A stretch of 64,000 bases of DNA from Pseudonocardia parietis (GTDB taxonomy: Bacteria; Actinomycetota; Actinomycetes; Mycobacteriales; Pseudonocardiaceae): contig NZ_JAGINU010000001.1 of NCBI RefSeq assembly GCF_017876315.1, forward strand, positions 6,386,001 through 6,450,000, written 5' to 3'. Every line of letters starts with the position of its first letter. Position 1 is the first letter of the stretch. Shown one piece after another: positions 43,745 to 51,399 of this stretch. Under the pieces are notes generated by a model, which had not been told where the DNA came from, searched no databases, and worked only from the letters and a program-made list of their open reading frames with translations. Position numbers and translations under genes: made by a program.

Positions 43745-44833
43745 GTGCTGGAAGCCCTCTCGCCCGACGACGTCATCGGTGGCGTCGACACTCACCTGAA
43801 CACCCATCACGGCGCTGTGATCGACATCGTGGGGCGTCGGATCGACGACGCCGAGTTCCCCGCGACCGCCGGCGGCTACGAACAGCTGCTCACCTGGATG
43901 CGCAGCCACGGCCACCTCGTCCGCGTCGGTGTCGAGGGCACCGGGTCCTACGGGGCCGGGCTCGCCCGTCACCTTGCAGCCCAGGGCCTGAGGGTGGTCG
44001 AGGTAGACCGGCCCGACCGCCGGGCCCGCCGCCGCAGCGGTAAGTCCGACCCGCTCGACGCCTACGCCGCGGCGAACGCCGCGCTCAACGGCTCCGCCAG
44101 CGGCACACCGAAGAGCCGGGCCGGGCTGGTCGAGGCCATCCGATCGCTACGCGTCGCACGTCGCGGCGCGGTCAAAGCCCGCACGCAGGCGATCAATCAA
44201 CTCCGGGCGCAGATCGTCACCGCCCCCGCTGAGCTCCGCGAGCTGCTGGGCGGGCTCACCTCGGGTGCGCTGATCAAGACTTGCGCTCGGCTACGCCCGG
44301 GCGCCCAGGGGGCCGAGCTCGCCGGGCTCGACCCCGCCATGGTCGTGTCGGCCGCAGCGAAGACGGCCCTACGGCGGTTGGCCCGCCGCCACCAGCATCT
44401 GTCCGAGGAGATCCGCGACCTCGACCGCGACCTGCAACCACTCGTGGCGGCCGCCGCCCCCGAGCTCGTCGCGCTGCCTGGAGTCGGACCCGAGGTCGCC
44501 GGTCAGCTGCTGGCCTGCGTGGGCGACAACCCGACGCGGCTGCACTCGGAGGCAGCGTTCGCGCATCTCTGCGGCGTCGCTCCGATCCCGGCCAGCAGCG
44601 GCCGCACCGACCGGCACCGACTCAACCGAGGCGGCGACCGCTCCGCCAACAACGCCCTCCACACCATCGTGCTGTCCCGGATGCGCTACGACCCCCGGAC
44701 CAGGGACTACGTGCTGCGGCGTCGCACGCAGAGCCTCAGGACGAAGGAGATCATGCGCTGCCTCAAACGCTACGTCGCGCGAGAGGTCTACCGCGCCCTC
44801 CCTCGCGGGATCACCGGGCTTGACAGTCCATAG
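43745..44833 (+). CDS. IS110-family transposase (IS110-b)
   Basis: The protein has 362 residues from GTG 43745 after AAGGACGCAC. RuvC-like DEDD motifs: VIGGVDTHLNTHHG (Asp), RVGVEGTGSYGAGL (Glu) and GKSDPLDAYAAANAAL (Asp). Tnp_20 domain: LVALPGVGPEVAGQLLACVG and CGVAPIPASSGRTDRHRLNR with the conserved Ser. It is full length, and its sequence is far from the first IS110 transposase in the window. Confidence 0.92.
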   Translation: MLEALSPDDVIGGVDTHLNTHHGAVIDIVGRRIDDAEFPATAGGYEQLLTWMRSHGHLVRVGVEGTGSYGAGLARHLAAQGLRVVEVDRPDRRARRRSGKSDPLDAYAAANAALNGSASGTPKSRAGLVEAIRSLRVARRGAVKARTQAINQLRAQIVTAPAELRELLGGLTSGALIKTCARLRPGAQGAELAGLDPAMVVSAAAKTALRRLARRHQHLSEEIRDLDRDLQPLVAAAAPELVALPGVGPEVAGQLLACVGDNPTRLHSEAAFAHLCGVAPIPASSGRTDRHRLNRGGDRSANNALHTIVLSRMRYDPRTRDYVLRRRTQSLRTKEIMRCLKRYVAREVYRALPRGITGLDSP

Positions 44834-44840
44834 GAGCATC

Positions 44841-45149
44841 CTGACCGGCGTGGTGATCACCGCGGACGCGCTGCACACCCAGCGCGAGCACGTCACCGAC
44901 CTGCGTGCCCGGGGCGCGCACTGGGTACTCACGGTCAAGGGCAACCAGCCCCGGCTGCGCCGCCAACTCGCCGGGCTGCCCTGGCGCGGGAGCGAGCCCG
45001 ACCATCGCAGCGCCGAGACCGCGCACGGGCGTCGGGAGATACGCACCATCAAGGTCGTCACCATCGCGGCCGGGATCGAGTTCCCGCACGCCGCCCAGGC
45101 ACTGCAGATCACCCGCAAGACCCGCCCCGCCAGCGCGCGGTCCGGCCGG
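44841..45149 (+). pseudogene. ISAs1-family transposase, C-terminal part
   Basis: It resumes with LTGVVITADALHTQREHVTD (second Asp), then HWVLTVKGNQPRLRRQLAGL, HGRREIRTIKV and FPHAAQALQITRKTRP. The end of the protein is missing where IS1634 begins. Confidence 0.85.
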
Positions 45150-45172
45150 CCTGACTTCGGTCATTTGCCTTA

Positions 45173-46152
45173 GAGCGTCCGGCAAATGATGTTCAGCGGA
45201 GTCGGCGGGTGGTCGGCCGGGTGGGCCAGCGGTAGAGCACGCGTGCGCGGTTGATCAGGCGGCGGATCACGGTCAACGCGGCGGCGAGGTTGAGGTAGAA
45301 CTCGGCGATGTCGCGGCGCTTGTCGGTGAACCGGCGCAGCTTGCCGAACCCGTTCATCCACGCGTGCAAGCGCTCGACCGGCCACCGCCGCCCAGCCTGG
45401 ATCGGGGCGGGTTCGCCCTTGAGCGCGATGTGGGCGTCATAGCCGAGGACCTCGAGCAGGTCGCGAGTCTTGGCCGAGTCGTAGCCCCGGTCCAGATGCA
45501 TGCCCGGCAGATCGGGCAACGGACCGATCATGTCGCAAACCCCGGCCAGGGTGGGTTCGAGCAACGGCGAGTCGTGATCATTGGCGCGGGCGGCGACCAG
45601 GTGCAGCGGGATCCCGTTCCCGTCGCCGGCCACCGAGCGTTTGGTGCCCTGTTTGCCCCGGTCAACCGGGCTGCGCCCGGATACCTCACCGCCGCACGGG
45701 GACTTGGTGATCGACCCGTCCACGGACAGGTCATCGAGGTCGAGTCCGATCATCTGGTCGTAGCCGGCCAGGGCCTGGCGCAGCGTTTCTCGACCGACGC
45801 CGGCCCGGGCCCAGTCGTCAAGGCGGCGGCGGATGGTGCGGTCCGAGCAGCCCGGTGAGGCGAGGCGTTCGTAGCCGCTGCCGTGCACCAGCGCGGCGAG
45901 CACGTGTTCGAACACGACCCGGTCCGGGATCCGGCGACGATGACAGCCCCACGGATGGGTCGGGGAGAACTCGGGCCGTCGTTCGGACCCGATCAGGTCA
46001 GCGAACTCGACCCACAGCGGCTCGATCAGGGATGCTGGCAACAGAGGCACGGACCCTCCAGGCGATCACAGGACTTCAGCAATCCCATGATCACTTCTGG
46101 GTCCGTGCCTCTACCTGCAACGACACGCGGCGACCTCATTTGCCGGACGCTC
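45173..46152 (-). mobile_element. IS5-family element nested in IS1634 (IS5-b)
   Basis: Inverted repeats GAGCGTCCGGCAAATGA (from 45173) and its complement (to 46152) bound 980 bases. TTA is duplicated at 45170-45172 and 46153-46155. The element is intact and lies in the 3' non-coding end of IS1634. Confidence 0.92.
45193..46050 (-). CDS. IS5-family transposase (IS5-b)
   Basis: The protein has 285 residues from GTG 46050. DUF4096-like N-terminus, then DDE core: LDLDDLSVDGSITKSPCGG (Asp), MHLDRGYDSAKTRDLLEV (Asp) and GRRWPVERLHAWMNGFGKLR (Glu). It ends with a basic tail. It is not close to the IS5-a transposase; the two belong to different subgroups. Confidence 0.92.
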   Translation of the reverse strand: MPLLPASLIEPLWVEFADLIGSERRPEFSPTHPWGCHRRRIPDRVVFEHVLAALVHGSGYERLASPGCSDRTIRRRLDDWARAGVGRETLRQALAGYDQMIGLDLDDLSVDGSITKSPCGGEVSGRSPVDRGKQGTKRSVAGDGNGIPLHLVAARANDHDSPLLEPTLAGVCDMIGPLPDLPGMHLDRGYDSAKTRDLLEVLGYDAHIALKGEPAPIQAGRRWPVERLHAWMNGFGKLRRFTDKRRDIAEFYLNLAAALTVIRRLINRARVLYRWPTRPTTRRLR

Positions 46153-46160
46153 TTAGTGCC

Positions 46161-47828
46161 TCAGTCCGCGTGCTGGCGGATCGCGTCGAGGACGGCCTGC
46201 TTGTCGGTGGGGACGGCGGGCGGGAAGGTCTGCTGGGCGCCGTTGATGGCGATGGTGGCCGAGCGCAGCGGTCGTAACTGGCGGACGACGTTGCGGATGG
46301 CCAGCCCGGTGCGGTTCTGGACCTCGCGGGCGACGGCGAGGGCTGTGAACACGATGGTCAGGTGCGCCTCGATGGAGCCGCGTTGGTGGTGGAACATCGG
46401 GCGGGCGCGTAGGTCGGTCTTGCTCATCCGGAAGGACTGCTCGACCTGCCAGAGGTCGTGGTAGTCGGCGATAATCTCGCCGGCCCCCGCGGTGGCGGCG
46501 GGGATGTTGGTGACGTAGCCCTTCAACCCGACCAACCGGTATGCCCGAGCCAAGGAGGCCTCGTCCAGGGCGCGGGAGCCGTTGGTGGTCTTGACGAACC
46601 TCGGCGTGCGGGCCGACTTCTCACCGGCGACGACCTCGCGGGCCCGGTTCTCCTGCAGCGTCAACGTCTTGCGGTCGCGGACCGCGCGCTTGGTCGAGAA
46701 GGCCCAGACCGCCCGCCACGACCCGGTGTGGTGTTCGGGGTCCCAGACCGGCTCGGCCTTGACCTTCGAGCTGTTCTCGCTGCGCCCGTTGCGGCGGTCG
46801 CGTGGGGTGAGGGTGTCGATGACCTGCCCGTCGACGAAGGCGTCACCGTGCCAGTGGAAGTGCGACTCCAGATCGACCGGGGCCTTGGTGACCCTGGAGC
46901 CGACGATGAACCGCAGCCCGGCCTCGTCGAGCTCGCGCAGATTCCCGGCCGACAGCATCCCGGCGTCCGCGACCACCACCATCCTGCCCGGCCCGGCGGG
47001 CAGTTCGTGGCGGGCCTGGAACGCTTCGATGATCGGCAGGATGGTCGCGGTCTCGGCCTTGTTGCCTTCGAAGCAGCCGATCTCGAGCGGGAAGCCGCGG
47101 CGGTCGACGAGTAGCCCGACGACGATCTGCGGGTCGACCCGGCGTTCCTTGGAGAACCCGACCTTGCGCAGGTCGTCCTCCTTCTCCGCCTCGAAGTAGA
47201 GGGTGGTGACGTCGTAGAGACACAACGACACATCCCCGCTGCTGCGCGCGTGGTCGAAGCAGGCCGTGGCGATGGTGTCGCGATAGCCGCGCCCGGCGCA
47301 GCGGACCAGGGTGCGGCGCATCGTCTTCTCACTCGCCGGTGCGACGCCCAGGTCGGTCAGCACCCGACCGGTGTCCAGAATGGACGTGGGCTCCACGATT
47401 CGGGCGATCACCAGGTCCCGGAACGTGTCGTCGCCGACCGCGTCGAACCCGAGGCTGTCGAAGACCCCCGCGAACACGTCGAACAGCACTCTCGACCCCG
47501 TCGCGACCACCTGCGGTGCACCCGCCCGCGGCGACTCGCCTGCCCGCCCCGTCGGAGCCGATGCAGCGAACAACCCCACCTCCGGTCCGACCTCGGCCGT
47601 GGGCGTGAGCAACGGGGTCTGACGTGGTGTCGGCTCGACTCCCAGGTCGAGGACCTCTTGGGCGGCGTTGTCGAGGAGCCCGTGCGCCTGCTCGACGAGC
47701 AGGCCCAGCTCGGCCTCGGTGTGGGCCGACCCGATGTGCGCCACGATCCGCCGACGCCCCTGCACGGACTCCGCGATCTGCACGGCCGTGGCACCCGAGG
47801 CCGTCCGGACCCGCCTCACCCACGCCAC
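46161..47828 (-). CDS. IS1634-family transposase
   Basis: The protein has 555 residues from ATG 47828 (MAWVRRVRTASGATAVQIAE). Family features: RRRIVAHIGSAHTEAELGLL, DVTTLYFEAEKEDDLRKVGF (Asp), RMVVVADAGMLSAGNLREL (Asp) and DYHDLWQVEQSFRMSKTDLR (Glu). Full length. The TTAGTGCCTCA around its stop is repeated 1.7 kb away at 47851-47861, a subterminal direct repeat of the element. Confidence 0.92.
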   Translation of the reverse strand: MAWVRRVRTASGATAVQIAESVQGRRRIVAHIGSAHTEAELGLLVEQAHGLLDNAAQEVLDLGVEPTPRQTPLLTPTAEVGPEVGLFAASAPTGRAGESPRAGAPQVVATGSRVLFDVFAGVFDSLGFDAVGDDTFRDLVIARIVEPTSILDTGRVLTDLGVAPASEKTMRRTLVRCAGRGYRDTIATACFDHARSSGDVSLCLYDVTTLYFEAEKEDDLRKVGFSKERRVDPQIVVGLLVDRRGFPLEIGCFEGNKAETATILPIIEAFQARHELPAGPGRMVVVADAGMLSAGNLRELDEAGLRFIVGSRVTKAPVDLESHFHWHGDAFVDGQVIDTLTPRDRRNGRSENSSKVKAEPVWDPEHHTGSWRAVWAFSTKRAVRDRKTLTLQENRAREVVAGEKSARTPRFVKTTNGSRALDEASLARAYRLVGLKGYVTNIPAATAGAGEIIADYHDLWQVEQSFRMSKTDLRARPMFHHQRGSIEAHLTIVFTALAVAREVQNRTGLAIRNVVRQLRPLRSATIAINGAQQTFPPAVPTDKQAVLDAIRQHAD

Positions 47829-47939
47829 GACCCCGAGCGTAGGGCACCGATTAGTGCCTCAACCCGCCTCCACCAACCACCATCACCCCAGCTCAGCGCG
47901 CTGAGCAACCCGAGATCCGGCGGAGGTGACCGAAGTCAG

Positions 47940-48017
47940 GTGAGAGATACGGATCAGCAGATCCCGCAGCGTGCTTGGATACAGCACGTTGGCGTCGTAG
48001 ACCACGACGAACGCCAC
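47940..48017 (-). pseudogene. PIN-domain toxin, N-terminal stump
   Basis: From GTG 48017, four bases after the antitoxin stop, about 26 residues remain: VAFVVVYDANVLYPSTLRDL then LIRIS. The YDANVLYP strand with the first catalytic Asp is diagnostic of PIN ribonucleases. The gene is cut by the right end of IS1634. Confidence 0.75.
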
Positions 48018-48021
48018 CGGC

Positions 48022-48495
48022 CTACCCCAGCCCCATGTCCTGAGTCAGGGCGGTCAGCTCATCCGCTGCCTCCCGGCGTTGCTGGTCATCCAGGCGTCGG
48101 TACTCCAGCAGCGACGCCGCCTGGACTCGCCGGCGCTTACCGACTCTGCGGTAGGCGATCTCTCCCGCTTCGAGCAGACCGATCAGGAACGGGCGGGACA
48201 CACCGAGCAGATCGGCGGCTTGCTGGGTGGTCAGCTCAGCATGAGCAGGAACCACCGACACTCCCCGGCCGGCCGCCATGTGCGCCAGGATCCGCGCCAG
48301 CAACTCGACAGCAGCCCGGGGTACAGTCAACGCCTCTTCGCCGTGCTCGTCATCAACGACCAGACGCACCGCATCCTGATCTGGATGACGAGCCAGGTAG
48401 TCCCTGACCTGCGGCAACGCCTCCACCGCTGTCCTGACATCGTTTCGGTCAGGCTGCATCTGACCAAGTGCGATCGTCACTGTCACCACCTCCAC
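48022..48495 (-). CDS. Excisionase/HTH-type antitoxin of a broken PIN toxin pair
   Basis: The protein has 157 residues from 48495 (start not certain; GTG). The middle contains an excisionase-like helix-turn-helix (LTTQQAADLLGVSRPFLIGL LEAGEIAYRRVGKRRRV). The N-terminal ~75 residues resemble the Phd/AbrB-less helical part of antitoxins paired with PIN toxins. It normally represses its own operon and neutralises the PIN nuclease. The toxin is destroyed, so this is an orphan. Confidence 0.78.
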   Translation of the reverse strand: MEVVTVTIALGQMQPDRNDVRTAVEALPQVRDYLARHPDQDAVRLVVDDEHGEEALTVPRAAVELLARILAHMAAGRGVSVVPAHAELTTQQAADLLGVSRPFLIGLLEAGEIAYRRVGKRRRVQAASLLEYRRLDDQQRREAADELTALTQDMGLG

Positions 48496-48755
48496 GCGCC
48501 GCCCTATAGTCGCATTATTCGCAACAGACGAAGCAAGTGCAACACGCGCACGCCGTGGGTCGTCACCTCCGACACCGACGAGGCGACCTGGGAGACACCG
48601 ACCCGCGGCCCGGCGATGACCGGATCCTCCGTGTCGATCCGATCGCTCGGTGACCGCACGGGACGACTCGTGCGTACGTCTGTCCGCCGGACATTCCTTC
48701 CGCGAGCCGGCCGGGCGATGATGACTCCGCCCGGCACACGTCGACGGAGGTACTC

Positions 48756-49613
48756 ATGGACGTCCGACCGATCGAGGACGGTGTGGTCCGGGAGTTCGGC
48801 GGCTCCGGGGAGCGGGTGAACCTCTCCTACGGCGCCTACCTGCATCTGGACGAGCTGCTGTCCGCGCAGCACCCGGTCAGCCGGCCCGAGCACCACGACG
48901 AGCTGCTGTTCATCGTGCAGCACCAGACCTCCGAGCTGTGGTTCAAACTGGTCCTGCACGAGCTGCGTGCGGTGCGCGACCGCTTGCGCGCCGACGACGT
49001 GCGCCCCGCGCTCAAGGGACTGGCCCGGGTCAAGCACATCCAGCACCAGCTGACCGAGCAGTGGTCGGTGCTGGCGACCCTGACACCGTCGGAGTACGCG
49101 GAGTTCCGCCGCTTCCTCGGCACCTCCTCGGGCTTCCAGTCCTTCCAGTACCGGGCCGTCGAGTTCGTGCTCGGCAACAAGAACGCCGAGATGCTCGACG
49201 TGTTCGCCCACGACGCAGCCGCCCGGACGATGCTGCGCACGCTGCTCGAGGAGCCGACCGTCTACGACGAGTTCCTGCACCACCTGCATCGGGACGGGCA
49301 CGCCGTACCGGCCGAGGTCCTGAACCGTGACGTGACACAGCCCTACACCTTCACCCCGGACCTGGTGCCGGTGTTCCGCCACATCTACGAGCACTCCCAC
49401 CAGTACTGGGAGGCCTACGAGACCTGCGAGGAGCTGGTCGACCTGGAGGAGAACTTCCAGCTGTGGCGCTTCCGCCACGTCAAGACCGTGGAACGCACGA
49501 TCGGCGCCGCACCCGGCACCGGCGGCTCCAGCGGAGTGGGATTCCTGCGCAGAGCCCTGAACCTGACCTTCTTCCCCGAGCTGCTCGCCGTCCGGACCGA
49601 GATCCAGGCATGA
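48756..49613 (+). CDS. kynA: Tryptophan 2,3-dioxygenase
   Basis: The protein has 285 residues, ATG 48756 after GGAGGTACTC. It opens the indole ring of L-tryptophan to N-formylkynurenine using heme and O2. Substrate-site motif FIVQHQTSELWFKLVLHELR, heme-proximal His in FQLWRFRHVKTVERTIG, and the GTGGSSGVGFLRRAL loop are all present. It overlaps kynU (ATGA). No kynurenine formamidase gene is seen in the window. Products can feed anthranilate or NAD synthesis. Confidence 0.96.
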   Translation: MDVRPIEDGVVREFGGSGERVNLSYGAYLHLDELLSAQHPVSRPEHHDELLFIVQHQTSELWFKLVLHELRAVRDRLRADDVRPALKGLARVKHIQHQLTEQWSVLATLTPSEYAEFRRFLGTSSGFQSFQYRAVEFVLGNKNAEMLDVFAHDAAARTMLRTLLEEPTVYDEFLHHLHRDGHAVPAEVLNRDVTQPYTFTPDLVPVFRHIYEHSHQYWEAYETCEELVDLEENFQLWRFRHVKTVERTIGAAPGTGGSSGVGFLRRALNLTFFPELLAVRTEIQA

Positions 49614-50893
49614 CCACCACGACCCGCACCGGTACCTGGGCCGAACGCGCCGCGGCACTCGACGCCGCCGATCCGCTCGCCCCCCTGCGGGAGCGGTTCC
49701 TGCCCGCCCCCGGCGTCGTCGCCTACCTCGACGGCAACTCGCTCGGCCGCCCGGTCGCGGCCACGCCCGCCCGGCTCGACGAGTTCGTCCGCGACCAGTG
49801 GGGGTCGCGGCTGATCCGCGGCTGGACCGAGGACGGCCCCGACGGGCCCTGGATGGACTGGCCGCAACGGGCCGGGGACCGGATCGCCGCCGCCGCGCTC
49901 GGTGCCGCGCCCGGGCAGACCGTGCTCGGCGACTCCACCACCGTGCTGCTCTACAAGCTCGCCCGCGCCGCCGTCGACGCCGCCACGGCCGCCGACCCGG
50001 CCCGCACCGTGATCGTCGCCTGCGCCGACGACTTCCCCACCGACCGCTACGTCGTCGAGGGCATCGCCGCCGAACGGGGCGGGCGGGTGCGCTGGATCGA
50101 GACCGGCCTCGACGACGGCGTCACCCCCGACCAGGTCGCGGACGCCGCCGGACCGGACACCGCGCTGGTGCTGCTGAGCCACGTCTCCTACCGGTCCGGG
50201 TGGCTGGCCGACGCACCGGCGATCGCCGCGGCGGCACACGGCGCGGGCGCCTACGTCCTGCTGGATCTATGCCACTCGGTGGGGTCGGTCGAGCTGGCCC
50301 TCGACGCCTGGGGCGTCGACCTGGCCGTGGGCTGCACCTACAAGTTCCTCAACGGCGGACCCGGCTCCCCCGCATTCGCCTACATCCGCCGCGACCTGCA
50401 CGGCGACCTGCAGCAGCCGATCCACGGCTGGATGGGCCGGCACGACCCGTTCACGATGGGCCCCGGCTACGTCCCCGCCGCCGGGATCCGGCAGGTCGTC
50501 AGCGGCACTCCCCCGATCCTCGCCGCCGTCCCGCTGCTGGCGGCGCTGGACCTGCTCGACGAGGCCGGGATCGTCGCGGTCCGCGCGAAATCGGTGGCGC
50601 TCACCGAGTTCACCCTCGAACTCGTCGACGCCTGGCTCGCCCCGTACGGCGTCGAACTGATCTCCCCCCGGCAGGCACAGCAGCGCGGCGGGCACGTCAC
50701 GATCCACCGGGCCAGCTTCCGCGAGGTCGTCGACGCCCTCTGGGAACGCGGCGTGCTGCCCGACTACCGCGAACCCGACGCGATCCGGATCGGACCGGCA
50801 CCACTGTCCACCTCGTTCACCGAGCTCCACGACGGCCTCGCCGTCCTGCGCGAGCTGCTCGGGCCCACCCCGCGGTGGCCCGCCGATCGATGA
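49610..50893 (+). CDS. kynU: Kynureninase
   Basis: The protein has 427 residues, ATG 49610 overlapping the kynA stop. This PLP enzyme cuts kynurenine to anthranilate and alanine. Fold-type I motifs: YLDGNSLGRPV, LSHVSYRSGWLADAP, LLDLCHSVGSVELALDAWGV (PLP Asp) and CTYKFLNGGPGSPAF with the Schiff-base Lys. The C-terminal GVLPDYREPDAIRIGPAPL is typical. kynA and kynU form a two-gene tryptophan-catabolic operon. Confidence 0.96.
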   Translation: MTTTTRTGTWAERAAALDAADPLAPLRERFLPAPGVVAYLDGNSLGRPVAATPARLDEFVRDQWGSRLIRGWTEDGPDGPWMDWPQRAGDRIAAAALGAAPGQTVLGDSTTVLLYKLARAAVDAATAADPARTVIVACADDFPTDRYVVEGIAAERGGRVRWIETGLDDGVTPDQVADAAGPDTALVLLSHVSYRSGWLADAPAIAAAAHGAGAYVLLDLCHSVGSVELALDAWGVDLAVGCTYKFLNGGPGSPAFAYIRRDLHGDLQQPIHGWMGRHDPFTMGPGYVPAAGIRQVVSGTPPILAAVPLLAALDLLDEAGIVAVRAKSVALTEFTLELVDAWLAPYGVELISPRQAQQRGGHVTIHRASFREVVDALWERGVLPDYREPDAIRIGPAPLSTSFTELHDGLAVLRELLGPTPRWPADR

Positions 50894-50967
50894 GTTCCGG
50901 GTCGAGCGGAGGTCACAGGCTGCAGGACCACTGCGCAGGCTGACGCGCTCGTACCCGAAGGAGCCCC

Positions 50968-51375
50968 GTGGCAGAGCTCATCTACTCGATGATCACCTCG
51001 CTCGACGGTTACGCCGAGGCGGCGGAGGGCGACCTCGGCACCGGAGCCGACGACGAGGAGGTGCATACCTTCGTGTACTCCACGACGCTGGAGTCGGTGT
51101 CCAGCTCGAGGACCAGGATCGAGCGGACCTTCGATCCGGACGCGGTGCGCGAGCTCAAGGCCGCGGCCGAGCACGATCTCACCGTCGACGGCCCGAACCT
51201 CGCGGCCCAGGCGATCGCGGCCGGTCTGGTGGACGAGTACCACCTGTTCATCACCACGAGCGTGGTCGGCGGCGGCACGCGGTTCTTCCCCGACGGCGTG
51301 CGCCTCGATCTCGACCTGGTCGAGGAGCGTTCGTTCGACAGCGGACTGATCTACGCGCGCTACCGGACCCGCTGA
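50968..51375 (+). CDS. RibD C-terminal/dihydrofolate-reductase-like protein, internally shortened
   Basis: The protein has 135 residues, GTG 50968 with GAAGGAG upstream. It starts with ELIYSMITSLDGYAE and ends TTSVVGGGTRFFPDGVRLDL, as in the common ~185-residue dihydrofolate reductase family. The middle jumps from DDEEVHTFV straight to YSTTLESVSSSRT; the usual LYGRRMYE-type block of about 45 residues is missing in frame. It may not bind NADPH. Confidence 0.75.
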   Translation: MAELIYSMITSLDGYAEAAEGDLGTGADDEEVHTFVYSTTLESVSSSRTRIERTFDPDAVRELKAAAEHDLTVDGPNLAAQAIAAGLVDEYHLFITTSVVGGGTRFFPDGVRLDLDLVEERSFDSGLIYARYRTR

Positions 51376-51399
51376 GCCGCACCGATGACGACGAGGTCG

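Larger units (their letters stand above)
43520..44840 (+). mobile_element. IS110-family element inserted in ISAs1 (IS110-b)
   Basis: Precise removal of 43520-44840 rejoins the ISAs1 frame, so these are close to the true ends (1321 bases). A 225-base non-coding left end precedes the transposase, while the right end is almost at the stop codon. The 9-mer CATAGGAGC occurs both in the left non-coding region (43652-43660) and at the right end (44829-44837). Confidence 0.8.
42812..45149 (+). mobile_element. ISAs1-family element, split by IS110-b and 3' truncated
   Basis: Two parts of one ISAs1 transposase lie at 42944-43519 and 44841-45149. Joining them gives TSID-LTGVVITADAL, the normal family sequence. 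The right end is lost at the IS1634 left end (45150). The left limit is set by the intron junction and is approximate. Confidence 0.75.
45150..47940 (-). mobile_element. IS1634-family element, interrupted by IS5-b
   Basis: The 14-base inverted repeat CCTGACTTCGGTCA is found at 45150-45163 and, reversed, at 47927-47940. It encloses an IS1634 transposase and a nested IS5. Without the IS5 its length is about 1.8 kb, normal for the family. No target duplication is seen: ISAs1 lies on one side and a PIN toxin gene on the other, so a deletion followed insertion. Confidence 0.75.

Noticed and set aside
46153..47861. TTAGTGCCTCA repeats around the IS1634 transposase as a target duplication
   Set aside because: One copy overlaps the gene stop and both are inside the better-supported inverted ends (45150 and 47940), so they are subterminal repeats of the element.
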